Shown: in pieces, positions 56,276 to 64,000 of the stretch
Numbering within the stretch: the first letter of the stretch is position 1
How the letters are laid out: every line of letters begins with the position of its first letter
Assembly: GCA_000824805.1 (NCBI GenBank)
Contig: CCNA01000006.1
Location: forward strand, 310,001-374,000
Direction: 5' to 3'
Source of the DNA: Mesorhizobium sp. SOD10
Lineage (GTDB): Bacteria > Pseudomonadota > Alphaproteobacteria > Rhizobiales > Rhizobiaceae
DNA length: 64,000 nt
Notes under the pieces: model-generated
What the model saw: the letters and a program-made list of their open reading frames with translations, nothing else
Database searches by the model: none
Told to the model about the DNA's origin: nothing
Made by a program: the position numbers and the translations under genes

Positions 56276-57684
56276 GCGCCGTCGACCATGCCAACCCTCG
56301 CCACGAGATCATCATCGTCAAGCGCAATCACGACGGTCATGACGACGGTCACCACGGTGGCGTGTGGAAGATCGCCTTCGCCGACTTCATGACGGCGATG
56401 ATGTGCTTCTTCCTCGTCATGTGGCTGATCAACGCCGCCAATGAGCAGACCAAGGCAGCCGTCGCCAGCTATTTCAATCCGGTCGAGCTGATCGACCGCA
56501 ACTCCAGCCGCAAGGGCCTGGAAGACCTGGGCGACGGCCCGAGCAAGGTCGGGCTGACCGCGGACAACCCGCAGCAGGGCGCGACCAAGGCCGGCGATGA
56601 CGGCAAAGGCGGCGCCGGCTCCTCCGAACGCCGCCAGACGAAGGACGGGGCGCAGGATGCCCAGCTCTCCGATGAGAAGCTGTTTGCCGATCCCTATGCT
56701 GTGCTGGCGGAGATCGCCGCCGATACGGGAGTGATGCAGAACGTCAGCGCCAAGGGCGAAGGCGGCGCCCAGACGGCCGGTCCGGCGACCGGCGCCTCCG
56801 GCGGCGAATCCTACCGCGATCCGTTCGCGCCGGATTTCTGGTCGCAGCAGGTGGCGGCGCCCGATGCCGAGGCAACCGCCGAGCGCGCCAAGATCGACGG
56901 TGATCCGGCCAAGCCCGGCGAGAAAATCGCCACCGCCGCGGCGCCGAAGGTAAAGGCCGTTCCGGCGGCGCCTCCGCTGACGGCCGCGCCGCTCGAAACG
57001 CTGGCAGCCGCGGAACAGGCCGACGCCAAGAGTGGGCAAAAAGCCGCGCAGGGCGTGTCCGAGAAGCCATCGAGTGAAGGTAGCAAGACCGACGAGGGCG
57101 GGAAAGCCGAAACCGACAAGCGCGAGGCCGCGGCCGGCGTCGTTAAGGCCGAGGCGGCGAAGACGGAAAAGATCGAAGAAGAGCAGACCGCCGACAAGGG
57201 CCACAAGACCCCGAGCAAAGCCGCCCTCCAGGAGGCGGCGGACATCAAGAAGGAACTCGCCAAGGCATTCCTGCCCGGCGAGAAGCTCGCCGACGGCGTC
57301 TCGGTCGAGGCCACCGACAAGGGTGTCGTCATTTCGATCACCGACCAGCTCGACTTCGGCATGTTCGAGATCGGCTCGGCCATGCCGCGCCGCGAGCTGG
57401 TGCTGGCGATGGAAAAGATCGGCCACATCATCAACCAGAAGAAGGGCACCATCACCATTAGCGGCCACACCGACGCGCGGCCGTTCCGCAGCGACACTTA
57501 CGACAACTGGCGGCTATCCACCGCGCGCGCCCATTCGGCCTACTACATGCTGGTGCGCGGCGGCGTCGACGAAAGCCGCATCACCGAGGTTGCCGGCTTC
57601 GCCGACCGGCAGCCCAAGATCGCTTCCGACCCGATGGCGGCCGCGAACCGGCGCATCGAAATCCTGATGACGGCCGGCGGATGA
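56272..57684 (+). CDS. motB: Flagellar motor stator protein MotB
   Basis: A 470-residue stator protein, much longer than enteric MotB. The plug and membrane region (VWKIAFADFMTAMMCFFLVM) contains the proton-carrying Asp before the helix. A 200-residue Ala/Lys/Glu-rich linker follows. The C-terminal OmpA-like peptidoglycan-binding domain has TISGHTDARPFRSDTYDNWRL, read in two parts, and FADRQPKI. I use the ATG at 56272, which overlaps the preceding stop by 4 bases. The partner MotA is at 39873. Confidence 0.95.
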   Translation: MSAVDHANPRHEIIIVKRNHDGHDDGHHGGVWKIAFADFMTAMMCFFLVMWLINAANEQTKAAVASYFNPVELIDRNSSRKGLEDLGDGPSKVGLTADNPQQGATKAGDDGKGGAGSSERRQTKDGAQDAQLSDEKLFADPYAVLAEIAADTGVMQNVSAKGEGGAQTAGPATGASGGESYRDPFAPDFWSQQVAAPDAEATAERAKIDGDPAKPGEKIATAAAPKVKAVPAAPPLTAAPLETLAAAEQADAKSGQKAAQGVSEKPSSEGSKTDEGGKAETDKREAAAGVVKAEAAKTEKIEEEQTADKGHKTPSKAALQEAADIKKELAKAFLPGEKLADGVSVEATDKGVVISITDQLDFGMFEIGSAMPRRELVLAMEKIGHIINQKKGTITISGHTDARPFRSDTYDNWRLSTARAHSAYYMLVRGGVDESRITEVAGFADRQPKIASDPMAAANRRIEILMTAGG

Positions 57685-59078
57685 AGGGCAGGAGCGCCAT
57701 CGGCGGCGCAATAGCGCTGCTATTGCTCGCGGCAGGGTCGCCCTCGGTCGCCTCCGCACAAGAGGCGCTGCAGCCCTATCAGCTGGTGCGTTCGCTGCAG
57801 CTGATCCAGGACCGAATTGCCGGCGGCGATCATGCCGCGCTGCCGATGCAGGCGAAGCTGCTCGAAATGATCGACGCCCGGATGCGCGATGCCAATGCCG
57901 AGGACTTCAAGGAACCGAAGAACTTTCGCGCCTTGCTGGTCTATGGCATGAGCGGCGGCAATCCGGTGACGGTCGCGGCGGCGGCTTCGCGCGCGATGAC
58001 CGACCCGCAAAGCCTGGCCATCGCCAAGGGCGTGGTCGCCTATCTGAACGGCCGGCCCGCCGAGGCCATCGAAACGCTGAAGCCGATCGATCCGATGAGC
58101 GTGCCCGCCGACATCGGCGCCTTCCTGGCGCTGGTCAAGGGCTCGCTGCTTGCAAGCGATGATCCTGTCCAGGCGCTCACCCTGCTCGACGAAGCGCGCC
58201 TGCTCAGCCCCGGCACCCTGGTCGAAGAGGCTGCACTCCGCCGCTCCGTCGGCATCGCGGCCGCGCAGGGCGACGCCACCCGTTTCGTGCTGGCCTCGAC
58301 CCAGTATGTCGCGTCCTACCTCTATTCGCCCTACGCCAGCCAGTTCGCCGATGCCTTTGTGTCCGGCGTCATCACGCTGCACATGGCGATCAGCCAGGAC
58401 AAGATCGCCGACATCACCTCGATGATGGATCCCGAGCGCGAGAAGGTGATCTACCTGCGCATCGCGCGCTACGCCGCGATCGACGGCATGACGGAGCTCT
58501 CGGCTTTCGCCTCGGCCAAGGCGGAGCTGGGCCGCGACGGCAACGGCAACCAGGACGACCCGCGTACCCAGCTCTATTCGAGCCTCTCGACCATGACGTC
58601 GGCCAATGTCGATGAGGTGCTTGCCAAGCTCGGCAAAATCGATCGCCGAAAGCTTTCGCAAGGCGACCGCGACCTGCTCGACGCCGCACAGGCTGTCGCA
58701 GGCGAAGTGATGGCGCCGGTGAAAGCGGCCGCCAATGCTGAAGCCGCACCGAAAACGCCTGCAAAGGATGACGAGGCGAAATCCGCGGCTGAGGCCTCTG
58801 CCAATCCGGCCAATGCGGACTTGCCTCCGGTGGAAGGAGCGATGCCCGACCCGGTCGCGGCGGCGCCCGCGGCTTCGCCGTCCCCCGCCCCGCAGCCGGC
58901 GCAAGCATCGGCTGAAACGCCGGCGTCCGCTCCGGCAAAGGCTGACGCCGCGCCGGTGGTGCAGGCATCCGCGCCGGCGAGAACGGCTGATGCGCAAGAC
59001 CCGATCGATGCGGCGGTGACCAGCACGCGCCATCAACTCGACCAGATCGACCAACTGCTCGGAGCAGCTCCCAAATGA
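57681..59078 (+). CDS. motC: Periplasmic motility protein MotC
   Basis: A 465-residue exported protein with a signal peptide (cleavage near residue 27, SVASA). The body is helical (YQLVRSLQLIQDRIAGGDHA, RALLVYGMSGGNPVTVAAAA), followed by a long Ala/Pro-rich tail. MotC is specific to rhizobia and relatives, binds MotB in the periplasm and is required for rotation. motE, its chaperone, is encoded in the flgB operon. Both ends overlap neighbours by 4 bases. Confidence 0.9.
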   Translation: MKGRSAIGGAIALLLLAAGSPSVASAQEALQPYQLVRSLQLIQDRIAGGDHAALPMQAKLLEMIDARMRDANAEDFKEPKNFRALLVYGMSGGNPVTVAAAASRAMTDPQSLAIAKGVVAYLNGRPAEAIETLKPIDPMSVPADIGAFLALVKGSLLASDDPVQALTLLDEARLLSPGTLVEEAALRRSVGIAAAQGDATRFVLASTQYVASYLYSPYASQFADAFVSGVITLHMAISQDKIADITSMMDPEREKVIYLRIARYAAIDGMTELSAFASAKAELGRDGNGNQDDPRTQLYSSLSTMTSANVDEVLAKLGKIDRRKLSQGDRDLLDAAQAVAGEVMAPVKAAANAEAAPKTPAKDDEAKSAAEASANPANADLPPVEGAMPDPVAAAPAASPSPAPQPAQASAETPASAPAKADAAPVVQASAPARTADAQDPIDAAVTSTRHQLDQIDQLLGAAPK

Positions 59079-60433
59079 CCAGCGTCAGCCAGACCTTGCC
59101 GGGCCTTGCTTCGACCCAGTCCCAGCCCCGGCAGCAAGCCGCGGGCGGTAAGGACAACGACCAGAATTTCGGCGAAATGGTTCACGGAACGGAAAAGCCC
59201 GATCGGCTGCGGGACAAGCCTGCGACCGGGCCGGTATTGCCGGACACGCATCCGGCAAGGCGTTTATCGGTCAACAAGCACGATCAGGAGCCGGACCAGG
59301 ACCCGCGGGATAAAACCGGCCCGCAGAGAGCAATGGCGGGAAAGTCCGCGAAGACCACCGCCCGGACCGATGAGCCGAAGTCGACGGCGGACAGAGATCC
59401 CACGGCGCAAGCCGACGATTCTGGACCGCTGCAGGATCGCCTGCCATTGCTGATGGCGCTGAGCGACATGAAGCATTTCGTGCAGTCGGGTGCCGGCGGC
59501 AAGGCTTCCTCCGGCGGTGAAGATGGCGCCGGCGAGCACGGATCGCTTGAATTGCCGTTGCGCCCGGGCAAGCGAGCGGCGGTCGACGGTTCCGGCGGGC
59601 CGCAGTCGCTATCCGGCCGTTCGGGGGCTGAAGATCACGGGCCTGACTTCGGGCAGAAGCCGGTGAAGGCGGACGTGGCTCTCGACATGCCGGGCCGCCC
59701 CGATGCCAAGATCCTATCGGCGCAAGGGAACGAACCGCAGGCCGACGGCCCGGTACCGCCGCAAGACTGGCGGCCGGCTTCCGTCTCCAAGGCCTCGCTG
59801 CAATCGCAGTCGGCCACACAGCAGACATCGGGCAAGCCTTCCGCCGCACGCTTGGAAGTCATCAGCCAACAGAGCTTCCCGGCGCCGCCGCAATACCCGA
59901 TCGGCCAGACGGCATCGGCACTGATTGAGGCCCTTGCCTCCGACAAAGGCGTTCAGCAGGCCTTCGCAAGCGCCTCGGCAGGCTCGCAGACGACCAATTC
60001 TGTTGCCGTTCCGACACACGTGCTGAAGATCGAACTCCACCCTTCGGAGCTCGGAGCGGTTACCGCCAGCCTGCGGCTCTCGGGCGAGCAACTTTCGATC
60101 GAGATGAAGCCCGAGACGCACGAGGCGTATCGCCGACTCACCGCCGACAGCGATGCCATCGTCAAATCCATGCGCAGCCTCGGCTTCGACGTCGACAGGG
60201 TTACGATCCTGCAACCTTCGATAGCAGCCCATGCAGCCAGCCGCACCGACGCGACGAGCGCCATGCCGATATCGGCAGGCCGCGACCAGCCTTCGTTCCA
60301 GCCCGGGAACTCGGGCGGCAACGGCGCGGGCGGCGACCGGCAACCGGGAAGGAACGAAGGCAATGGCGCACAGGAATTCGCGCGTGCCGCTTCGCCTCAT
60401 CGCGAGCGCGCTGGCGACGATATGTATATCTAG
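59075..60433 (+). CDS. fliK: Flagellar hook-length control protein FliK (formerly MotD)
   Basis: A 452-residue protein. Residues 1-300 are hydrophilic and low-complexity, as expected of an extended molecular ruler. The conserved C-terminal FliK domain is at about residues 310-390 (VLKIELHPSELGAVTASLRL, SIEMKPETHEAYRRL, MRSLGFDVDRVTI). In Sinorhizobium the gene at this place was first called motD and later shown to be FliK. It overlaps motC by 4 bases and the next gene by 71 bases. Confidence 0.88.
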   Translation: MTSVSQTLPGLASTQSQPRQQAAGGKDNDQNFGEMVHGTEKPDRLRDKPATGPVLPDTHPARRLSVNKHDQEPDQDPRDKTGPQRAMAGKSAKTTARTDEPKSTADRDPTAQADDSGPLQDRLPLLMALSDMKHFVQSGAGGKASSGGEDGAGEHGSLELPLRPGKRAAVDGSGGPQSLSGRSGAEDHGPDFGQKPVKADVALDMPGRPDAKILSAQGNEPQADGPVPPQDWRPASVSKASLQSQSATQQTSGKPSAARLEVISQQSFPAPPQYPIGQTASALIEALASDKGVQQAFASASAGSQTTNSVAVPTHVLKIELHPSELGAVTASLRLSGEQLSIEMKPETHEAYRRLTADSDAIVKSMRSLGFDVDRVTILQPSIAAHAASRTDATSAMPISAGRDQPSFQPGNSGGNGAGGDRQPGRNEGNGAQEFARAASPHRERAGDDMYI

Positions 60434-60953
60434 TTTCGCCGCCGGCGCGGCCAGCGCCGCCGCCAATCCTTGCGAGCCGGAGATCCTGCGCGCCGCCGAC
60501 CGCTACGGCGTGCCGGCCGGCATCCTTTACGCGGTCGGCCTGACCGAGACCGGGAAGAAGGGCAGCCTTCAGCCTAACGCCCTGAATATAGAAGGAAAGG
60601 CTGTGTTTCCGCGCAGCCGCGGCGAGGCGCTTGCCACGTTCGAGAATGCCCGTCGCGAGGGCAAGACGCTGATCGATTTCGGCTGCATGCAGATCAACCA
60701 TCGCTATCACGGCGCCCAGTTCCGCAGCGTCGAGGACATGCTCGACCCGCACCAGAATGTCGACTACGCGGCCCGCTTCCTGGCGAGCCTGCATGCCAGG
60801 CACATGACCTGGTCGATGGCCGTCGCCCGCTATCATGCCGGCCCCGACAACGACCCGGCGCAGAAGGTCTATGTCTGCCGCGTCATCGCCAACATGGTCG
60901 CCACCGGCTTTGGCAAATGGACCCCGAATGCCAGCGCCTTCTGCAACCAATAG
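60363..60953 (+). CDS. Lytic transglycosylase (SLT-type), flagellar cluster
   Basis: A 196-residue secreted muramidase-like protein. The signal peptide is residues 1-33 (ends SAAA). The SLT fold starts at PCEPEILRAADRYGVPAGIL and contains the catalytic Glu in GLTETG, then FGCMQINHRYHG and YAARFLASL. The ATG at 60363 lies inside fliK, overlapping it by 71 bases in another frame, after an AAGGAA ribosome site. It probably opens peptidoglycan for rod passage, since FlgJ with such a domain is not seen here. Confidence 0.88.
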   Translation: MAHRNSRVPLRLIASALATICISSFAAGAASAAANPCEPEILRAADRYGVPAGILYAVGLTETGKKGSLQPNALNIEGKAVFPRSRGEALATFENARREGKTLIDFGCMQINHRYHGAQFRSVEDMLDPHQNVDYAARFLASLHARHMTWSMAVARYHAGPDNDPAQKVYVCRVIANMVATGFGKWTPNASAFCNQ

Positions 60954-61173
60954 TTGCTTACCTTCAAACGCGCTCGACGCCGCCGGCATACGCTCCGGGC
61001 CAATATCGCCAGCTGGCAGTCCGGGACGAATACACCTGCACGGCCGCCTTTATTACGACCTCCAAAAAAACTCCCAAGAAAATAGCTACAAGAAATGATG
61101 GTTTTTCAGGATTCGCCGAGCCGAGTACCCCTTTCCGCACGGGGCAAGTGAATTTGATTCGGAGGGCGGGCCG

Positions 61174-61842
61174 ATGATCGTGATCGTTGACGAGCGAGAG
61201 CTCGTGACAGAGGGCTACTCTTCACTTTTCGATCGCGAGGGAGTGGCCACGGCCGGCTTCGCGCCAGGCGAATTCGGCGAATGGGTGAGTTCCGCCGCCG
61301 ACACCGATCTCAGGTCCGTCAGGGCCTTTCTCATCGGCGACTGCCGCGAGGGCGCGATATCGCCGCGCCAGATCCGCGACCGCACCGGCGCACCGGTGAT
61401 CGCGCTCAGCGAACAGCACTCGCTCGAACATACGCTGCGGCTGTTCGAAAGCGGCGTCGACGATGTCGTTCGCAAGCCTGTCCACATCCGCGAGATTCTC
61501 GCCCGCATCACCGCCATCCGCCGCCGCGGCTCCGAAGAAGCCGCCTACACTGAAGTCGGCTCGATGCGCATCTTCATGGACGGCCGCGATCCGGAGATCG
61601 ACGGCGAGCCGCTGCCGCTGCCGCGGCGCGAGCGGCGCATCCTGGAATATCTGGCCAGCAACCGCGGCCGGCGCGTGACCAAGACGCAGGTCTTCAACGC
61701 CATCTACGGCATCTTCGACGAAGAGGTCGAGGAGAACGTGGTGGAAAGCCACATCTCGAAGCTGCGCAAGAAGCTGCGTGAGAAGCTCGGCCACGACCCG
61801 ATCGATTCCAAGAGGTTCCTCGGCTACCGGCTGGTGTTTTGA
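61174..61842 (+). CDS. rem: OmpR/PhoB-type motility regulator Rem
   Basis: A 222-residue response regulator. The receiver domain keeps Asp6, Asp56, the Ser in IALSE and the Lys in RKPVH, although Asp-Asp at the start is reduced to Asp-Glu. The C-terminal winged helix reads [21 protein letters not shown] and [20 protein letters not shown]. It matches Rem of Sinorhizobium and FtcR of Brucella, the mid-level activator of flagellar genes, controlled there by VisN/VisR. No histidine kinase gene is near. A GGAGG ribosome site precedes the start. It lies in a 220-base gap without the shared promoter motif. Confidence 0.92.
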   Translation: MIVIVDERELVTEGYSSLFDREGVATAGFAPGEFGEWVSSAADTDLRSVRAFLIGDCREGAISPRQIRDRTGAPVIALSEQHSLEHTLRLFESGVDDVVRKPVHIREILARITAIRRRGSEEAAYTEVGSMRIFMDGRDPEIDGEPLPLPRRERRILEYLASNRGRRVTKTQVFNAIYGIFDEEVEENVVESHISKLRKKLREKLGHDPIDSKRFLGYRLVF

Positions 61843-61862
61843 TGGCCGCCCGCGGCACGTCC

Positions 61863-61898
61863 CGCGCCAGCCTCGCGCAAGACACCAGGCATAGTTTC
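61863..61898 (+). promoter_or_regulatory. Candidate Rem-type promoter of the flgE operon
   Basis: CGCGCCAG (61863-61870) and CGCGCAAG (61874-61881) start 11 bp apart. They are followed by ten bases and TAGTTTC (61892-61898). The flgE ATG is 35 bases downstream. Together with the flgB site this is the best evidence for a tandem half-site. Confidence 0.63.
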
Positions 61899-61933
61899 AT
61901 GGCCTCCTATCCAGGCACTGCGGAGATCCATCG

Positions 61934-63190
61934 ATGAGCCTCTACGGAATGATGCGGACCGGCGTTTCCGGTATGAACGCGCAGGCCAACCGCCTCTCCG
62001 CGGTGGCCGACAACATCGCCAACTCCGACACCACCGGCTACAAGCGCTCTTCGGCCGAGTTCTCGTCCCTGATCATGCCCGGCACCGGGGGCGCCTATAA
62101 TTCCGGCGGCGTGACCACCACGATCCGTTCGGCCATCAGCACGCAAGGCGTCATGACCTACACCACTTCGGTGTCCGACCTTGCCGTCAACGGCGACGGC
62201 TTCTTCGTCGTCCAGGACGCCAGCGGCACGCCCTATCTGACCCGCGCCGGCTCCTTCGTCCCGGATGCGCAAGGCCGGCTGGTTAATGCCGCCGGCTACC
62301 AGCTCATGGCCTACAGCTACGCCAATGGCGATCCGGCCGCGACCGCCAACGGCTTCGAAGGCCTCGTGCCGGTGCAGATCTCCGACCAGGAAATGACGGC
62401 GACGCCAAGCACGGAAGGCATCTTCAGCGGCAATCTGCCGGCAGGCGCTACTCCGGTCGCGGCCGGCAGCCTGCCCTCCACCAACAGCGCTTCGGCCCAG
62501 TACACGTCGAAGACCTCGCTGGTCGCATATGACAATCTCGGCAACAAGAAGCTGCTCGACGTCTATTTCACCAACACCGGCGCCGGCACCTGGGAAGTCT
62601 CGGTCTTCGATCAGTCGAAGGCGACGCCCGGCACCTCCTTTCCCTACACCGGCGGCGCACTGGCATCGACGAACCTCACCTTCGATACCACCACGGGCAA
62701 GCTCACCGGCGCAACCGACAGCATCTCCTTTACCGTTCCGGGCGGCCAGACCCTCAACCTCGATCTCTCCAAGGTGACCCAGCTCGGCACCGGCTTCACC
62801 GTCGCCGACGCCAAGGTCAACGGCAACGCGCCGAGCTCCATCCAGAAGGTCCAGATCGGCCAAGACGGCGTCATCTACGCGCAGTTCGCGGACGGCTCGA
62901 CCAAGGCGCTTTACAAGATCCCGCTGGCCGACGTTCAGAGTCCCGACAACCTTACCGCCATGCCCGGCAACGTCTATGTGGAGAGCACCGACTCCGGCGC
63001 CGTCCATATCGGCTTCGCCAATGAGGGCAAGCTCGGCTCCATCGTCTCCGGCGCGCTTGAAAACTCCAATGTCGATATCGCCGAGGAACTGACCAACATG
63101 ATTGCGGCGCAGCGCAGCTACACCGCCAATTCCAAGGTCTTCCAGACCGGTTCGGACCTGATGGACGTCCTCGTCAACCTGAAGAGATAA
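61934..63190 (+). CDS. flgE: Flagellar hook protein FlgE
   Basis: A 418-residue hook subunit. The N-terminal MRTGVSGMNAQANRLSAVAD followed by NIANSDTTGYKR, the central hook domains (DNLGNKKLLDVYFTNTG) and the C-terminal SNVDIAEELTNMIAAQRSYTAN identify it. Length is usual for rhizobia. It heads the last operon, with flgK 29 bases later. Confidence 0.96.
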   Translation: MSLYGMMRTGVSGMNAQANRLSAVADNIANSDTTGYKRSSAEFSSLIMPGTGGAYNSGGVTTTIRSAISTQGVMTYTTSVSDLAVNGDGFFVVQDASGTPYLTRAGSFVPDAQGRLVNAAGYQLMAYSYANGDPAATANGFEGLVPVQISDQEMTATPSTEGIFSGNLPAGATPVAAGSLPSTNSASAQYTSKTSLVAYDNLGNKKLLDVYFTNTGAGTWEVSVFDQSKATPGTSFPYTGGALASTNLTFDTTTGKLTGATDSISFTVPGGQTLNLDLSKVTQLGTGFTVADAKVNGNAPSSIQKVQIGQDGVIYAQFADGSTKALYKIPLADVQSPDNLTAMPGNVYVESTDSGAVHIGFANEGKLGSIVSGALENSNVDIAEELTNMIAAQRSYTANSKVFQTGSDLMDVLVNLKR

Positions 63191-63219
63191 ACAACGGGCG
63201 CCGCCCGTGAAAGATCAGC

Positions 63220-64000
63220 ATGTCGCTTTCCTCCGCACTAAGCATTGCCCAGTCGGCGCTTCTGGCCACGTCCAAGCAAACCAGCGTCGTGTCGCGCAAT
63301 GTGGCCGATGCGTCGAATCCGGACTACACCCGCCGCATCGCCGTGGTGACCAGCACGGCGCCCGGCGCCAGGGCGGTGGAAATCCAGCGCGCCGCCAATG
63401 ACCTCCTGTTTCGGCAGAACCTCTCGGCGCTGTCGGCATGGAGCGGACAGAGCGCGCTTTACGACGGCATGGATCAGCTCGATCTGTCGGTCAACGGGGT
63501 CGACAACGCGTCGTCCCCCTCCACCGCGATCGCCAACCTGCAGAAAGCCCTGCAGCTCTACGCCACCACGCCGTCGAACCAGAACCTCGGCACCAGCGTC
63601 GTCGACGCCGCCAAGCAAGTGGTGAATTCGCTGAACAGCGGCACCCAGGCGATCCAGGATTTCCGCACTCACGCGGACAGCCAGATCGCCACCGCCGTCG
63701 ACGATCTCAACTCGCTCCTCAGTCAGTTCCAGGATGCCAACAAGGCGGTCATCTTGGGCACCCGTTCCGGCACCGACGTTTCCGACGCGCTCGACCAGCG
63801 CGACGCTCTCCTGAAGAAGATATCGGAATACGTCCCGGTCTCGACCTTCACGCGCGGCGACAACGACATGGTCATCACCACCAAGGACGGCACGACGCTG
63901 TTCGAGACCGTGCCGCGCTCGGTGACCTTCACGCCGTCGTCCGGTTATTCGGCCGGCACGCCCGGCAACACCATCTATATCGACAACGTGCCGGTCTCGG
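63220..64000 (+). CDS. flgK: Flagellar hook-filament junction protein FlgK, N-terminal part
   Basis: The gene is cut by the right edge after 260 codons. The visible part begins MSLSSALSIAQSALLATSKQ and contains VSRNVADASNPDYTRR, the FlgK N-terminal signature. ALDQRDALLKKISEYVPVST is the second conserved block. It encodes the first hook-associated protein, located between hook and filament. The start ATG at 63220 gives the standard N-terminus. The ribosome site is weak. Confidence 0.93.
   Translation, partial: MSLSSALSIAQSALLATSKQTSVVSRNVADASNPDYTRRIAVVTSTAPGARAVEIQRAANDLLFRQNLSALSAWSGQSALYDGMDQLDLSVNGVDNASSPSTAIANLQKALQLYATTPSNQNLGTSVVDAAKQVVNSLNSGTQAIQDFRTHADSQIATAVDDLNSLLSQFQDANKAVILGTRSGTDVSDALDQRDALLKKISEYVPVSTFTRGDNDMVITTKDGTTLFETVPRSVTFTPSSGYSAGTPGNTIYIDNVPVS

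Noticed and set aside
60835-61177. Short open frames between the transglycosylase gene and rem
   Set aside because: No ribosome site or conserved sequence, and the first overlaps the transglycosylase gene; the 220-base gap looks like an A+T-rich regulatory region.

Overview
The window looks like chromosomal DNA of an alphaproteobacterium of the order Hyphomicrobiales, most likely Mesorhizobium or a close relative. The grounds are high G+C coding sequence and a flagellar cluster carrying genes typical of rhizobia: visN/visR, rem, motE, motC, a DUF1217 protein and flagellins beginning MASIMTN. No tRNA, rRNA, insertion sequence, phage gene or CRISPR array was seen.

The left 34 kb is metabolic and accessory. 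(1) 2-3417: end of a sugar ABC importer operon (permease, SIS-domain isomerase/deglycase-like protein, PfkB kinase, UgpC/MalK-type ATPase), followed by a 30-residue peptide gene with a RiPP-like leader. (2) 3706-8265, minus strand: ALDH7-type semialdehyde dehydrogenase, an ECF42-like sigma factor overlapping a YciI/DGPF gene, and a type IB topoisomerase. (3) 8329-10914: three glycosyltransferases. (4) 10980-17633: a compact operon of transglutaminase-DUF2126 amidoligase, circularly permuted ATP-grasp/alpha-E fusion, and transglutaminase, a predicted but biochemically obscure peptide-bond-forming system. (5) 17788-23549: an unrecognised gene of unusual composition, glutaryl-CoA dehydrogenase with a divergent LysR regulator, and Tex. 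(6) 23672-33904: two paralogous serine hydrolases, a polyamine ABC importer, an amidohydrolase, a TetR regulator and an acetylpolyamine amidohydrolase, which together look like an acylpolyamine uptake and breakdown island.

The right 30 kb (34336-64000) is one large motility cluster. visN-visR encode the LuxR-type master regulators and rem an OmpR/PhoB-type regulator. The minus-strand operon is motA-fliM-fliN-fliG-flhB-orf. Plus-strand operons are DUF1217-flgF-fliI-orf; flgB-flgC-fliE-flgG-flgA-flgI-motE-flgH-fliL-fliP; two flagellin genes; fliF-fliH-like-motB-motC-fliK-lytic transglycosylase; rem; and flgE-flgK, cut by the window edge.

The most useful new observation is a shared promoter architecture in front of all five structural operons (motA, DUF1217/flgF, flgB, fliF, flgE). 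It consists of CGCRCAAG, exactly ten bases, then a TAKYYT-like -10 element. In several cases a second copy lies exactly 11 bp upstream. This is the layout of a PhoB-type activator site, so Rem is the natural candidate. The motif is absent before visN, rem and the flagellin genes.
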